Shown: positions 25,231-36,562, numbered from the stretch's first letter. The stretch is 64,000 bases of DNA from Gracilaria domingensis (GCA_022539475.1 VCMS01000245.1:45830-109829); one strand, 5' to 3'. A program made the numbers and translations. The notes: a model not told the origin generated them from the letters alone.

Positions 25231-25937
25231 AAAATCGCACATTTTTCAAAAAACCGGCCAAAACGTGCCTGCGGGAGGGGGGTCCGTTTGTGTTAGGGTA
25301 GCTACCCAAACACAATCGGACCCCCCCGCCCGCGGACATAAAAAAGCACATTTTTCAAAAAAACCGGCAAAAACGTGCCCGCGGACGGGGGGGTCCGGTT
25401 GTGTTAGGGTAGCCACCCTAACACAACCGACCCCCCCCCCCTCCACGCCCACGCGCACGTTCTGGCCACATTTTGGCACGATGCAGAGACTTCTCAAAAC
25501 ACCTTCCTCCACACTTCCCGCACTCATTACGGTGCACCTGCCCCCCAACACGTGAACGCTGCTGGCCACGTGGATTGGCGGGAGGTAAAAGAGCTGTATA
25601 GACAACGCCGGCTGTACATCAATAAGAGTATATCTCGAGTATTATAAGCTCTTAAAAAGCACAATTCAAGAGCGCAGTGATTACTTGCATAAGTCTAAAT
25701 CCACTAAAACCACCTCTTCACAGACAAATTTTTAAACCGTTTTGCAGCGTTTTGACACCTCCCAAAACACAGTTTGATGCATTACTCACAGTCCTTTTGT
25801 TGCAAGCACAATATGAATTCATTGGACAAGACTCAACTAGTTTTCGTATCCAAATGATGCTCATCTAGTAAAAGAACTCACGACCATGTGTTTGCTACAA
25901 GTTGTGTACTTATTGACAAACTACACTATTTACACTG
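25231..25937. repeat. Palindromic minisatellite element C, right part
   Basis: Two more inverted-repeat units (centres near 25302 and 25412), then the tail shared with element B up to CTACACTATTTACACTG. The first unit has a decayed arm (CTACCCAAACACA). Confidence 0.85.
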
Positions 25938-26429
25938 CGTCTGTCTCTTGCAGATGCTAGTTTCTGGCGAGGGTCGTCCAGAAATTGGCAAGGGTCGTCC
26001 AGTAAATTTTTTGAAAAAATATCGAGATCAATTATTTCAAAATTTGCAGATAATTGCTTGGGTCGTCCAGAATCTCTGTGCAGTAAATACTGGGGGGTTT
26101 TCCACTCGTGCTAGTTCTTTAGTCGAGGGCTACCTGAACCGTATTTCGCGAAGTCTTAGTTCAGTTTCCATTAAGGTGCACATTACACGATACCTTCTGC
26201 GGAATGATACCCTGCAACGCATGGAATACTAGTGCTAGTACAGATGATGCCCATTCTGAAATCATACCGTTTTATTCGTATCTATTCTTCTATCGACCGC
26301 TTTTGCTAACCACTACTTCGCTATATTACATGTACCATTTCCCCATAATGGAGCGGGTGTAGGCGCAATCTGCGGCAGATGCCGCAGAGGGCACCTGCAC
26401 GAAATTGCGGTATCGGTAGAACACATACG

Positions 26430-27340
26430 CACTCCGAGAGGATGAGGCGCTTCGCGCCTCATCCTCTCCGTTCCTCATGTAGGGAACCATGCCCAGATGC
26501 ATGGTTCCCTACTTGAGGAACCTGCACCTGCAACTCGTGAGCTACGTCCGCATCAAAAGTCATTTACCTGTATACGCAAGCAGAAATTATCCATAAGTTA
26601 GTCAATGATCCGTTAGATACATTTGAAATGCGATGGAACGTACCATTGATAAAACAAAACAGAAACGTTGCGCTAGAAAAGTCGAGGGACCTGGTAACTC
26701 GCAAACGGAAGAAGAAGCAGGAAAGGGATCGGTTAGATTACCAGCCCACCATATCATCGTAAACCGCGAAAGGTGTCGAAGCGAGAACTCACAAGCAAGG
26801 ACACCGAGAATGCCCATGCAGCAAACATACCGCAAGACGCGATAAACGAGAATCTAGCCTATATCCCAAACAAGTACCAGAATCGCCTATCCCGAACAGT
26901 CAGACAGTAAAACGACCAATTTCATTTTGTCTCTCAAGATCGATGATGGATCTGGAGAGATGAAATAAAATTGGTCGTTTACCTGTATACGCAAGCAGAA
27001 AGTATCCATAAGTTAGTCAATGCTCCGTTGGAAACATTTGAATTGCGATGGAACGTACCATTGATAAAGCAAAACAGAAACGTTGCGCTAGAAAAGTCGA
27101 GGGACCTAGTAACTCGCAAAAGGAAGAAGAAGAAGGAAAGTGATCGGTTAGATTACCAGCAATCCATTCATCGTAAAACGCGAAAGGTCTCGAAGCAAGA
27201 ACTCACAAGCAACGACACCGAGAATGCCCATGCAGCAAACATACCGCAAGATGCGATAAACGAGACAGAAACCTATGTCTCAACCAAGTACCAGAATCGC
27301 CTATCCCGAACAGGCAGAGCTAGAGCCTATGGCGCAACGA
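26430..27340. repeat. Hairpins and subterminal repeats of copy 2
   Basis: The two hairpins of 15376-15461 recur inverted near 26430-26520. Two copies of the subterminal block follow, around 26580-26840 and 26980-27130. Within them short open frames (YTQAES.HKLVNAPLETFE) exist, but they follow the repeat rather than a gene. Confidence 0.75.
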
Positions 27341-27592
27341 AATGAACTATTGGTCGCGTACTTACAGTCGTCGGTTTGGGTTACCGGGTTCCCGTTTTCA
27401 CCCTTCAACTCGTTCTATATCTTGAACAAATAGAAGAAGTTGAGGGTGATTAGCTTATTTCCTGCCGTTTCCATGTCGCAGAGCGCGAAGAAACGCGGTG
27501 AGGATTGGTTAGTTTAGAGCAAAGATACGTGGAAAGATATGGAAGAACGTACGAAAAGACTGCACGGAATACATCCCTGAGATACGGATGAC

Positions 27593-27665
27593 TCCGTCCT
27601 ACTTTCTTCCGCCCTCTACTTTATGGAGCCTCCATAAAGTGGAGGGCGGGAAAAAGTACGACGGA
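27593..27665. repeat. Near-palindrome in transposon copy 2
   Basis: CCGCCCTCTACTTTATGGAG mirrors CTCCATAAAGTGGAGGGCGG with flanking imperfect arms (CGTCCTACTTT and AAAGTACGACG). It takes the place of the perfect palindrome at 14166-14240. Confidence 0.8.
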
Positions 27666-27939
27666 GCGGAGTATAACGCGATGATATCGATGGCATGGCT
27701 CACGACGGTAACGGAAGTTCGGACGTCGGAGGCGCGGCGGCGGCGGCGAAGGGAAGAGATTTATTTCTCTGTGCGAGATTGGACAAGTGTACAGCGTACA
27801 ACGTTGGGAAACCACAGGTTTATAACCAGTGGTAGATAATACGATAACTACACCCTTGTGTTGAGGTCGACGTGTACCTACGTTCGTTTTTGAACGAAAG
27901 CACGTGATTTAAACTCAAAATATATTCTCCGTTCTCAGC

Positions 27940-29499
27940 ATGACGTCGATCTTGACTGTCGCTCGACCTCCTTCTCCCTTCGGACGCCCTTCCCTTGCAG
28001 TCTTTGCCGTCGTTTCTCGTTCAGTTCTTCTTCCCATGGTCTACTACTGTACACATAAGAAGCGTGGGTGCCCCTTCGTTACTCGCCGAGGAGTCTTATC
28101 CCTTCAACAGCATGTCAACCATTGCCCGTTTCGTCTGAAAGCAGCGCTGGAAGACGACAATAGCGGGCCCATTCGGAGAAGCAAGCGTCTCAAGCTTTCC
28201 GCACCGGCGCCCGCATCTTCCGAAACGGTCACTGCCCCTTGTCGCCTTCCCGAGCCTCCAGTGTCCGAGGACATCGTCGACCCCACTCCGTGCGCCCCTC
28301 CCATTCCGGACACTTCGCATTGTGTTTCTCCTTTCCCGGCTCCCGCGTCATTAGAGCGAGAACACGGAAGCAGTTCCCGCCCAGTGCCTTCTGAGGAGGC
28401 CCTCGGTGATTTGCATATGGATTATCTCACGGTTTGTCTGGCTTCAGTAGCTTCCAACCTTGGTCATCGTGAGGCGGACGAGCTAATTGGGCTACTTCGG
28501 GACCCGCGATTCTCGCAAAAGCGATTCAACGAGACCATAACAAGTTCCAAGCGCTGTACAGAACTGAAGAACGCCATTTTCGAACGATACGCCTCAAAGG
28601 ACGGTTTCAATCGCAGAACTGTCTCGCCAGAAGGATGTAAGTTCAGCGCCACCCTCTACACGAGAGACCCCGTTCAGACACTTGTGAAACAGCTCTAGTT
28701 GGCTAACAACGAAAACACATTCTTCCACCCTATACCTCAGACCCACTCCACGAAGATATCCCACCGCATGTCCGCCTCTCTCGCAAGAGACGCCACCTCA
28801 AAACTTAAGGAAATGGTCATGGGCTCTTTGGATAGTAGAATAGTGTGGTACTCCCAAGAAATAAGTTACAGTGAATCTTTCGTAGGTCTTCTGCAGGTAT
28901 ACACCGATAAGTCTTCAACAACTCTAAAGCAAACATCGGTTACCGCCTATTCTCTTCACCTCATATTTCTCAACTTCTCCGACCAGCTTCGCCGTAAGTG
29001 TATCCGTGATGACCTCACAGTAATGGCATACTTCCCTACCACACTGATCGAGGTTTCCGCATCTGAAGCAGACGCAATGCCATTTGTTTCTAGCAAGTCT
29101 CTACGCGAGTCCAGGATGCAAATCCTTCAAGAATCTCTTCGTCAAGTCCTGGAGCCCATTCTAAATCTCACGCAGAAAGGTTTTCAGTTCATCGGGGAAG
29201 ACAAACTAAGTCGAGTGTGCCATCCTCTGCTTGCAAGTTATTGTGCGGATATTCCTGAGGCTAAGGACATTCTGTCCATTCTTCATGGGACCAAAACGGA
29301 AAGCCCGTGTCATAGATGCAAAGCCCCTCGCTCATCTTTATGCAGTCCTATTCCCACCTCATTCAACGGACGTTCTCAAAAGCACACGAAAAGCATCCGA
29401 AAGACATACACAGCTATCTTGCAACATGCACAAAAAAAGACGAGGCGGAAAGACGTCCACGTCGTGCGAGGGAGAGGAGATCTCAAGAGGATACTCTGA
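27940..29499 (+). pseudogene. Transposase zinc-finger and middle part, copy 2
   Basis: The start ATG at 27940 gives a 32-residue leader, then YYCTHKKRGCPF (C-x6-C-x15-H-x4-C finger), RRSKRLKL and a conserved helical part. A TAG at 28696-28698 replaces the Gln codon of copy 1, and the same frame continues to 29499. The stretch IPEAKDILSILHG...PCHRCKAP resembles the D-x-P...C-x2-C region of TNP2-type transposases. A one-base gain in the A-run near 29435 moves the true frame to the next ORF. Apart from these two lesions the frame is long and conserved. Confidence 0.75.
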
Positions 29500-31064
29500 T
29501 GCGTTCAAATTCCATATCTCTCATTCCTTCGTTCCTCGAAACTTCCGTAAGCCTTGGAATGATCCCGGGATTGTCTCCATACAGTCTGTTCTCATTCGAA
29601 CCATTACACAACTTGCATCTCGGCATCTCAAAGTTGATAAAAACGGCCACAATCGAGAGACTGCAGTCAGACACCCTGTGCACCACAATAGGAACATCTG
29701 CATCGCGTTCATTTCGAACGATACGCACCCAACTCCTCAACCATGCAAACGCAATTCTAGCTGCCATAGAACGCGACTCTCGTGCCAAAGGTTTACATAT
29801 CGATTTCTCCACGCAGGAGAAAGGCAAATCTTTGAATGGTATCTTCACGAAAGACGGTCTCCGTGGAATGCTGGAGGCCAAAAACTACAAAGCACTTGAC
29901 ATGGTCTTTCCCTTCATAGGAGCATTCTTTGACATATGCTGTGGAGAACAGGACGTTGCCCCAATCACAACCGTTTTCTCTCAGTACTCGGACTTGCTCT
30001 CGACCTTATTCAGATACAATCGTGACCCGTATTGGACTGAAAGCTCTCTCCTGTGTCTTAGTTCGGAGATTGAAGCCTTCAAGCGTTCCGCAACAAAGAC
30101 TCTGGCGGATTTTCATCCCTCCAGACTGGGAACTCTGAAGTTTCATCTTCTCGATCATCTCGTGGACGATATTCGCCGTCTGGGAAGTATCAAGTATTAC
30201 GACGCAGGCATATACGAACATGCACACCTGCTATTTAAAAGACACTACAAAAAGACGTCCAGAAGAACAGCAACGGCTGTGGAGGAGACTATTCGCTCCA
30301 TTGAGCACGGACATGTTAGAAAGCAATGGAATGGCAATACTCCTTACCAGCGTAATCCAGGTTTACCAGGAACTTCCACACAGCTTCCTCGGTTTGCAAT
30401 GAGAGGGCGTTCTTTCACTTTACGAGCTCTTCAACATTGTGTTTCAAGTATGTCCAGTTCAAAAACATGGACTGCTGTTAGAGAAATGTTCTCAAGTACG
30501 GACACAAGGTCGATTCTTGATCAAATTGGTGAACAGGCCCTTCCTCCTTTCCTCAGTCTCGTGAAAGAAACACTGGATGAGCACTCTATTACATACTTCC
30601 CAGAAAAGACAAGGATAACTCTGGTGAATTCGGCCCTCGTGAAAGGCGGTTTCGTTCCGACTCTTGAACACTTCGATTCGTCTTCTAAGGCACTTAAGCT
30701 GGGACGACCCAAATACCCCATCATCCAACGTGTCTTCGCTTCTCCAGCATTTGGTTCCAGTAGAAAGCCAAAGTTTTCCACCCTATTGGTAAGCGGAGAA
30801 GATTCAGAGACTTGGGTTGCCCAGGTAGTCGCTCTGATGTCGGCCACATCGCGATTCGGAGCTATTGCAAAGGTCGCGTATTGTGCTAAAAGTCGCGGAT
30901 CAAGTGGGTGTGAAGCGCTAGTTTTCTCTAGTTTGATATGTGTGCACAGCGTGTGCAGCGAAATCACTGCCAGAAGAGCCGGGAGGAGTGCTTTCGAAGG
31001 TCTCCGGAGGGTGCCAAAATGTGGCCAGAACGTGCCCGCGGGCGGAGGGGGTCGGTCGTGTTAG
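29440..31064 (+). CDS. TNP2/Plavaka-like transposase, distal part
   Basis: This is the frame after the A-run shift. It reads MRSNSISLIPSF, GKSLNGIFTKDGLRGMLEAK, FFDICCGEQD, SRLGTLKFHLLDHLVDDIRR and YDAGIYEHAHLLFKRHYKKT. The H-rich block with a following E..H..FKR is like the C-terminal region of TNP2/Plavaka transposases. The last 20 or so residues are encoded by palindrome element D, so the natural end is lost. This is the most complete source for the family in the window. Which acidic residues form the catalytic triad cannot be assigned by eye. Confidence 0.65.
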
Positions 31065-31540
31065 GGTAGCTACACTACCACGACCGGACCCCCCCGCCCG
31101 CGGGCACGTTCTGGGCGATGTTTTGAAAAATGTGCGATATTATGCCCGCGGGCGGAGGGGGGTCGGTCGTGTTAGGGTACCTACCCTAACACGACCGGAC
31201 CCCCCCGCCCGCGGGCACGTTTTGGACGATTTTTTGAAAAATGTGCGATTTTATGCCCGCGGGCGGGGGGGTTCGGTCGTGTTAGGGTAGGTATTCTAAC
31301 ACGACCGACCCCTCCCTGCTCGCGGGCACGTTTTGGCCACATTTCGGCGCCTTCCCGGGACCTCCCAAAACACGCCGCCCCGCAGTGATTTCGCTACACC
31401 CGGCCGCCGGTACGTTGGCGCCGCTGTCCACGTGTATTCGCGGGAGTAGGCTGTACATGGAAGTAAATGAGTGTTTTCTTGACTACTATGCAAAGCATTT
31501 GAAGAGCATGATTAGACAGCGCGACCATTGCTCGCGTGAG
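31020..31540. repeat. Palindromic minisatellite element D
   Basis: Three inverted-repeat units (centres near 31070, 31180 and 31290) with GTGTTAGGGTA cores, followed by a diverged version of the element tail (CCGCTGTCCACGTG, GCGGGAGTAGGCTGTACAT). The first unit has a decayed right arm (CTACACTACCACGACC). Confidence 0.85.
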
Positions 31541-31755
31541 TCATCATTGCGCGAACTCCACGACTCTAAAGCGTACAATCAGCGTGCGAGCGGCCACGGA
31601 CAGGACACGGACGAGACTGGCAGTGCGCTGGGAGAAGCTGCCGAAAGCGGGGGTGCCCAGCGTAAGTCGCCATTTAAAAGGCTCGCATCCGTTCTTGTAT
31701 CGTCCAGAGCGAACGTATTGTTGATATACACCTTTCACTGCAATAGCTGTTCAAC

Positions 31756-32869
31756 ATGAAGCCAACTCGTGTTCGAAAGCGTACGCAAAGCGTGACTCCT
31801 CGCACTCGGCGGAGCACTCGATTATTGCAAGGTGGAATGCGGGTTTCTCTGCAGATGGATATTGAGAATGAAGGAAAGGTGATAGTGGGGTAAGCGTTTT
31901 TGCATGGAATTGGAAGTGTTCTACGCCGCGAGTTGCTCGGGAAGCAATTGGACCCAGGTCTTGTGATGGTTCATAATATTCTCATCATTCGAAGCGGTCA
32001 GACGTTCTACCCTTACCGGGCGGAGGGCCTGGATCTTCCACAATATATCCAGGATCTCCGGACGGCCGCTCCTTGGGATGGGAAAATGATGGAACCGGTG
32101 GCAGCCAGCATTCCGGCGTCCAAGCGAGGAACGGTGAGCGCTATGAGTGAGGTGATGACGCCGACAAGCCGCACGGAGCCAATTCGAAGTTCATCAACAC
32201 CGAGAGGTAGCGCATCAGTAGCACCTCCACGGGCAGGTCCGTCGTCTGTTACGAAGCGGTCTATGAAGACGAGAGCATCCCCAGCTACGAAGCTGTCAAA
32301 CAAAGTCTACCTCCGTTACGAAGCCCACTGCGTCGAAAAGGGCTTCTCCTGCGATGAATCAAACCGTCGACACAAGGGGATCTTCTGCGTCGAAACAGAC
32401 GGTTCAGCAGGGGACGGCTGTGCAAGAGGAGGAAGATGAGATCATAAAAGGTCCCCTTCCAGACGCGGATGCGCAATCCGCACAAGGAGCTGGTCCATCT
32501 GTACCCCAAACTGCACCAGAAACTGCGAAGCAGCAGGACGATGACGTTGTGCTTCTGTCCGCAAGAATGGCACGTTCAAGTGTTTCTGGCGAGCGGTCTG
32601 GAACACAAGGGACACCTACTCGGAGCAAGACGTACAGACGAATTCGTCAGAAGGTACCAAAGGTGAACCTCAATTCAAATTTCGTGTACAACAAACTGTG
32701 GCAGTGGAGAGAAGAAGTGAATTCTGCTATTGGAGACCTGTTGCAGAAGATGGATGCGTTTGTTATCTATCCCGGCGATAAAAGTTGCGAAATTGTGGAT
32801 AACTTCCGGTCTTCACTTCGACAGTCCATTGTACGTGAAGTTAGGGAACAGGTCATTTCGATAAAGTAA
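31756..32869 (+). pseudogene. Uncharacterised Ser/Thr/Lys-rich protein, broken frame
   Basis: I do not recognise this gene. ATG 31756 opens MKPTRVRKRTQSVTPRTRRS, a basic start, and stops at TAA 31891. The same frame then continues (LLGKQLDPGLVMVHNILII, AEGLDLPQYIQDL) to about 32300, where similar S/T/K/P-rich sequence carries on in the next frame (MNQTVDTRGSSASK) and ends with FVYNKLWQWREEVNSAIGDLL...REVREQVISIK at 32869. GTAAGC at 31890-31895 could be a 5' splice site, so an intron is possible. The basic low-complexity middle between two structured ends suggests a nuclear or scaffold protein, but this is a guess. Confidence 0.5.
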
Positions 32870-32928
32870 CTTTTATGTTTAACTATCTCTAAAAGGTTTA
32901 CAACACCGAGAAGTCATGTGTTCTAACC

Positions 32929-33813
32929 TCAAAGCTGGGGGAATGGGGAGGGGGATAACTTTTCCTTAACAACGTTGACGTAGTTTGTATGAAAAGGAGC
33001 GGGGTCACCGCCTATAATGTTTCTTTCTTGGCGGGAAAAGTCGTAGAAGTACGCGTTCCTAAACTGAAAGTCGGAGAAAGAAGTAGGGAAGCCAATGAGA
33101 GTTTTCCCATATGCAAGAAGTCGCCCAACGGTCTCTTCCAGGTTGAAAGTAGTACCTGTCTTAAGCGAAACTATCTTCAACAGCTCTTTCATTATTGTGA
33201 GCACAACCGTACTGCACTCCGTAGCGACTACGTCCATAGGAATGAAACCTCTTGAGGCCCCGACGATGTTGAACGCTGATAGCCACACGAGCTTCTCATA
33301 ATAGCTTACGAGAAATGTGTCTTCGTCGACAACCCCGCAAGTGAGACCCATAGACCTAAACCTGTCTGCAACGTTGGAGGCCCACTTTCCGGTTGCGACA
33401 GTGAGACCATCCGGACTTTGAGGAGTGACACCATCCTGCGGAGCTGCGTTTCTTGAGGGGACACCAACGTATAGGACAACTTTTGAACATTTGTCCACAC
33501 CGAGCTTCGAAAGCAATGGTATGATGTCTCCATTCTGGAAGAAAACGAGATTCTCTCTGAGCGAATAAGGGCAAGCGTGAATTACGGTCTCCAGGGTGTT
33601 CGTTCTTCCACAAACTAGTATCGGTACATCAGAAAGATGAGAGGTAGCAGCCATGCTGCAGAATTCGTGTGCGGAAATGACCGTATCTTCTTCGTTCGCC
33701 AGCATGGTACCTATACGCCCCCTTCCAACAATAACGGCCCGAGTCCTTCGGGCGGGAGATGAGGCCTGAGGGACGTCAGAGTATCTGGGACTCGGAGGCG
33801 GACTGGGAGGCAT
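32929..33813 (-). CDS. Ketopantoate reductase (ApbA/PanE)-like protein
   Basis: Ketopantoate reductases use NADPH to make pantoate for coenzyme A synthesis. The minus-strand protein (294 residues from ATG 33813) has a Pro/Ser-rich start, then AVIVGRGRIGTMLA, a Rossmann GxGxxG nucleotide site. An FFQNG block near residue 115 follows, then KLVWLSAFNIVGASRG (about 200), the Lys-bearing helix typical of the C-terminal domain. The frame is intact. An upstream in-frame extension exists to 34032 and could encode a targeting peptide, but its composition is less protein-like. Substrate is not certain; many algal members of this superfamily are uncharacterised. Confidence 0.65.
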   Translation of the reverse strand: MPPSPPPSPRYSDVPQASSPARRTRAVIVGRGRIGTMLANEEDTVISAHEFCSMAATSHLSDVPILVCGRTNTLETVIHACPYSLRENLVFFQNGDIIPLLSKLGVDKCSKVVLYVGVPSRNAAPQDGVTPQSPDGLTVATGKWASNVADRFRSMGLTCGVVDEDTFLVSYYEKLVWLSAFNIVGASRGFIPMDVVATECSTVVLTIMKELLKIVSLKTGTTFNLEETVGRLLAYGKTLIGFPTSFSDFQFRNAYFYDFSRQERNIIGGDPAPFHTNYVNVVKEKLSPSPFPQL

Positions 33814-34228
33814 GTCGGACTGGGAGTTTATTGCAAGTGTTCGAATGTTTTTGTGTGACGATAGAAATGGAAGATGGGGCGGAGAACTGCTGGGGTAAAG
33901 AGTGATACGTAAGTACAAACGGTTGGGAAGCGCAGAACGGGAACATGGTTCACTTTGTGAAAGTAAGCGAAATGTATGATATGTGATTGTACTGAATGAA
34001 TGATAGGGCTTGTATGAGACGACAAGCCACAAAGTGTGATGATGTTTTATGAAAGGTAGGTGGAAGAGTAGAAAGTGTGCAATGAATGAAACTGATTTCG
34101 AACCTGAGTTGTAAAGTAGTTGTAAAGTACGAGTTACGGGGAGCTTGAATACAGGATGAAAGGAGCCATTTTGGCTTCATAAATGACGTGAACGGGTTCT
34201 ATAGCTTCACTTGGATTGCCATAATTAA

Positions 34229-34549
34229 AAGGATGGAGTTGGATTGCGCCCGAATACGTCTATAAAGGTCGTAGAAGCACTTATGAACGAAGGAGTTGTA
34301 GACATGTTATTGTTGATGACGGTGGAGCCAGGGTTTGGAGGACAGGCCTTTATGGAGGGTGTTCTTGACAAGGTGCGACATGCAAGGGAGTTGTACCCAA
34401 GAATAGGGATACAGGTGGATGGGGGTATTGGACTGAGTACTGTGAAAGGAGTAGTGAAGGCCGGTGCAAACATTTCAGTTGCAGGATCTGCCATCTTTGG
34501 CTCGAGTAACCCAGCTCATGTCATAGCTGGTTTTCGAAAGGTTGGTTAG
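34229..34549 (+). pseudogene. RPE: Ribulose-phosphate 3-epimerase, C-terminal half
   Basis: The frame opens after a TAA at 34226 and reads LRPNTSIKVVEAL, LLLMTVEPGFGGQ, IQVDGGIGLSTV and VAGSAIFGSSNP, the C-terminal half of the TIM barrel that interconverts ribulose-5-P and xylulose-5-P. The catalytic Asp of VDGG and the phosphate-binding GS are present. The first half, with the metal-binding His and Asp residues, is not found upstream, where the opposite-strand reductase gene lies. It is a 5'-truncated fragment or, less likely, a last exon. Confidence 0.8.
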
Positions 34550-34599
34550 AGATAGTAGCATAAATTTATTGTTTATTACATTGTTACCTTTACGTGTTA

Positions 34600-34985
34600 T
34601 CACGACTATATTCTCCGTCTCCATTGGAGATGTATTTCTCTTGTATCACAACCGGGAAAGGATGTGAGAGAACCGTTCTCTGTGACATAAATATATCCCC
34701 AGTGGACGCTGAGAGGGAGGATGAACTACTCTACGTGCTACCATTGTTACCCATTCGGTGTCGAGTGGTGACATATTCTTTTTTTGTCACAACCCACAAA
34801 GGATGTGAGGGAAGAAGAACATGCCCCCAGTCGAGACAGAGGGTGAGCAACTCTAAGTACAATCACTAGTCCCTAGCTTGCCTCCACTGGCAATATCTTC
34901 CTGTTTTGCTATAACCATCGAGTGAGGTTATGGTGGAAGAGAATAATATCGCCGGTCGAGGCGAGGTGGGTGGGGACTATGTGAA
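34600..34985. repeat. Three degenerate tandem repeats upstream of ORF
   Basis: Units near 34611-34740, 34756-34865 and 34872-34985 each contain CTCCANTGG-like, TNTCACAACC, GGATGTGAGG and GTCGAG.C.GAG words. TCACAACC...GGATGTGA can form a stem in the first two. They lie just 5' of the coiled-coil ORF and may be its promoter monomers. Confidence 0.5.
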
Positions 34986-35195
34986 GAGGGGACAGAGAGA
35001 TGGCGCTTAAATAGTGGAAGGTGCGGAGGTGTACAGTGGATGTTTTGGCGGGAAATGGGATGAGGGAAACAGGGACAATCATGGTGCTGGATATAGCCCG
35101 TGTGGTTGGACAGTGGGGGTGGACAGCACAGTTTAGCTCGATTGCACTGTATCGCAGCGGAAACTTCGATCCAACTACTACTTCTTTTTCTGAAG

Positions 35196-36125
35196 ATGTC
35201 GAACGGATACGTGAAGGATGAGGAGCTGTGGGTGCTGTTGGAGGGGAAGGAGGTACCGCAGACGCCGTCACCAAAGCGGGAGGAGGACGTGATTACGGCG
35301 GCTGGTCGGATGTCGCAGAAGAAGGAAGTGGCTGAGGAAGGAAAGAAGTGTGAGGCGAGGAGAGGGGATGGTGATGAGGTGGAGAAGGGGGTAGAATTGG
35401 AGGTGGAGGGGGTCGCAATGGAGAGAAGGGGTGCGGTGCATCTGAGTCAGTTAGAGGTTGGAGACCAGATAGAGAGTGGGGGCGGAGAGGGTGACAGGGA
35501 GATGCGGTTTGTGGGGGAGATGAAGGCGAGGGTGGGGATGTTGGGGTTGGTGATGAAGGAGCAACTGGACGATGGAATTGTGGAGATTGTAACGGAAATG
35601 GGCGGTGTGGTGCTGAGTGGGGGTGATAGTGGTGTTTCGGTTGAGGCGATTTCGAGCCTGCGGAATTCGTTGTCGGTATTGGGAGTGGAGATGAGACATC
35701 ATGTGTATGGGATAGTGGAGTGTGCGGGAAGGGAGGTTGGAGAGTTGCGGGAGGAGAATAGGGTTCTGAACGAGAGGTTGGACGTGCTGGAGAAGGAGGT
35801 GAAGGAGCTGTGCAAGAGGCAAAGATTGGTGGAAGAGGAGACGGTGAAAGGAGGTGTGGAGGGAAAGACGGAGAAGGGAAGTGTGGGAAGGGTGGCGGTG
35901 CAGAAGGGGTCTCCTGTGACACCGAAGACAAAGGGTGGTGGGGTTGGGGATGGGAAGAGCCGTCTGAAGAAGAGGCGTAAGGAGATGAAGAAGGTGGTGG
36001 AGGAGGTGCCGCGGGAGGGAGTGGGAGCTCCGGTGGTGACTGGGTTTAGGAGTGCGGCGGAGGTAGCGCGGACTGCGAAGGGGATTCTGAGGGGACAGGA
36101 GGAGAGAAGGATGGGAGGGATTTGA
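35196..36125 (+). CDS. Coiled-coil ORF of repeat element R1, function unknown
   Basis: The 309-residue protein starts at ATG 35196 (MSNGYVKDEELWVLLEGK). It is rich in Glu, Lys, Gly and Val with strong G-rich codon use unlike its neighbours. Residues 195-230 (REVGELREENRVLNERLDVLEKE) have heptad spacing and look like a coiled coil. A basic stretch follows (SRLKKRRKEMKK, about residue 262). No enzymatic motif is seen. Its end and downstream region recur as repeat copies at 1-330 and 371-823, so it is part of a mobile element. The layout resembles an ORF1-type nucleic-acid chaperone, an inference only. No reverse transcriptase lies beside it. Confidence 0.55.
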   Translation: MSNGYVKDEELWVLLEGKEVPQTPSPKREEDVITAAGRMSQKKEVAEEGKKCEARRGDGDEVEKGVELEVEGVAMERRGAVHLSQLEVGDQIESGGGEGDREMRFVGEMKARVGMLGLVMKEQLDDGIVEIVTEMGGVVLSGGDSGVSVEAISSLRNSLSVLGVEMRHHVYGIVECAGREVGELREENRVLNERLDVLEKEVKELCKRQRLVEEETVKGGVEGKTEKGSVGRVAVQKGSPVTPKTKGGGVGDGKSRLKKRRKEMKKVVEEVPREGVGAPVVTGFRSAAEVARTAKGILRGQEERRMGGI

Positions 36126-36562
36126 AGCCGTTTTGGGGCGAGGCGGGTATACGAGAAGGGGGAGAGTTGTGCACCTGACTTCTACAAAATGAACGCGTGA
36201 TGGGCGAGAAATGGATAAATAGCGGGGGTGGTGTGGACTGGGAAGAAGTGATGGGATGATTGAGGTGGGATGAGTTGCGATTTGCATTGCAACATGGGAG
36301 AAAATGGAAACGCAAACTAGCACGAGTGCAGTTTTGAGAGAGGGTCGCGGAAAAGAGTGAATGGGACCATGCGGCGAAGTAGAACCTCTACAAAAACTAG
36401 GGGACCCAAGAACTAAACTGCGCGAGATGGAATTTAATATTCCAAAATTTCTTGATTTTTTGAGTGCCAGCCTCTGCTACCCCCTCGCGCGTCCCAAATA
36501 GACCCAAAACTAGCTTAGTTTTCAAAGCGAACAGACTATATTCCACTTTGCAGAACACAGAC
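36126..36562 (+). repeat. Repeat R1, 3' region
   Basis: This is the plus-oriented reference copy: CCGTTTTGGGGCG after the stop codon, through CGCAAACTAG, to the end CTTTGCAGAACACAGAC at 36562. It directly abuts transposon copy 3. It aligns with the complement of 1-823 and 57775-58110. Confidence 0.8.

Larger units (their letters stand above)
25938..31010 (+). mobile_element. TNP2/CACTA-like DNA transposon, copy 2 (longest transposase)
   Basis: It starts CGTCTGTCTCTTGCAGATGC, the reverse complement of the right ends of copies 1 and 3, so it lies in the opposite orientation. It contains hairpins, subterminal repeats, a zinc-finger ORF and the longest transposase. The 3' end shared by copies 1 and 3 (TGCTCAGAGCAGC) is not found; the coding frame instead runs into palindrome element D. 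Confidence 0.75.

Noticed and set aside
34844-34870. Full-length ribulose-phosphate epimerase with an upstream first exon
   Set aside because: No first-half sequence is found before the opposite-strand gene, so only the C-terminal fragment is reported.
35293-36323. Long Pro/Ser-rich minus-strand ORFs opposite the coiled-coil ORF
   Set aside because: They are shadows produced by the G-rich codon use of the plus-strand gene.
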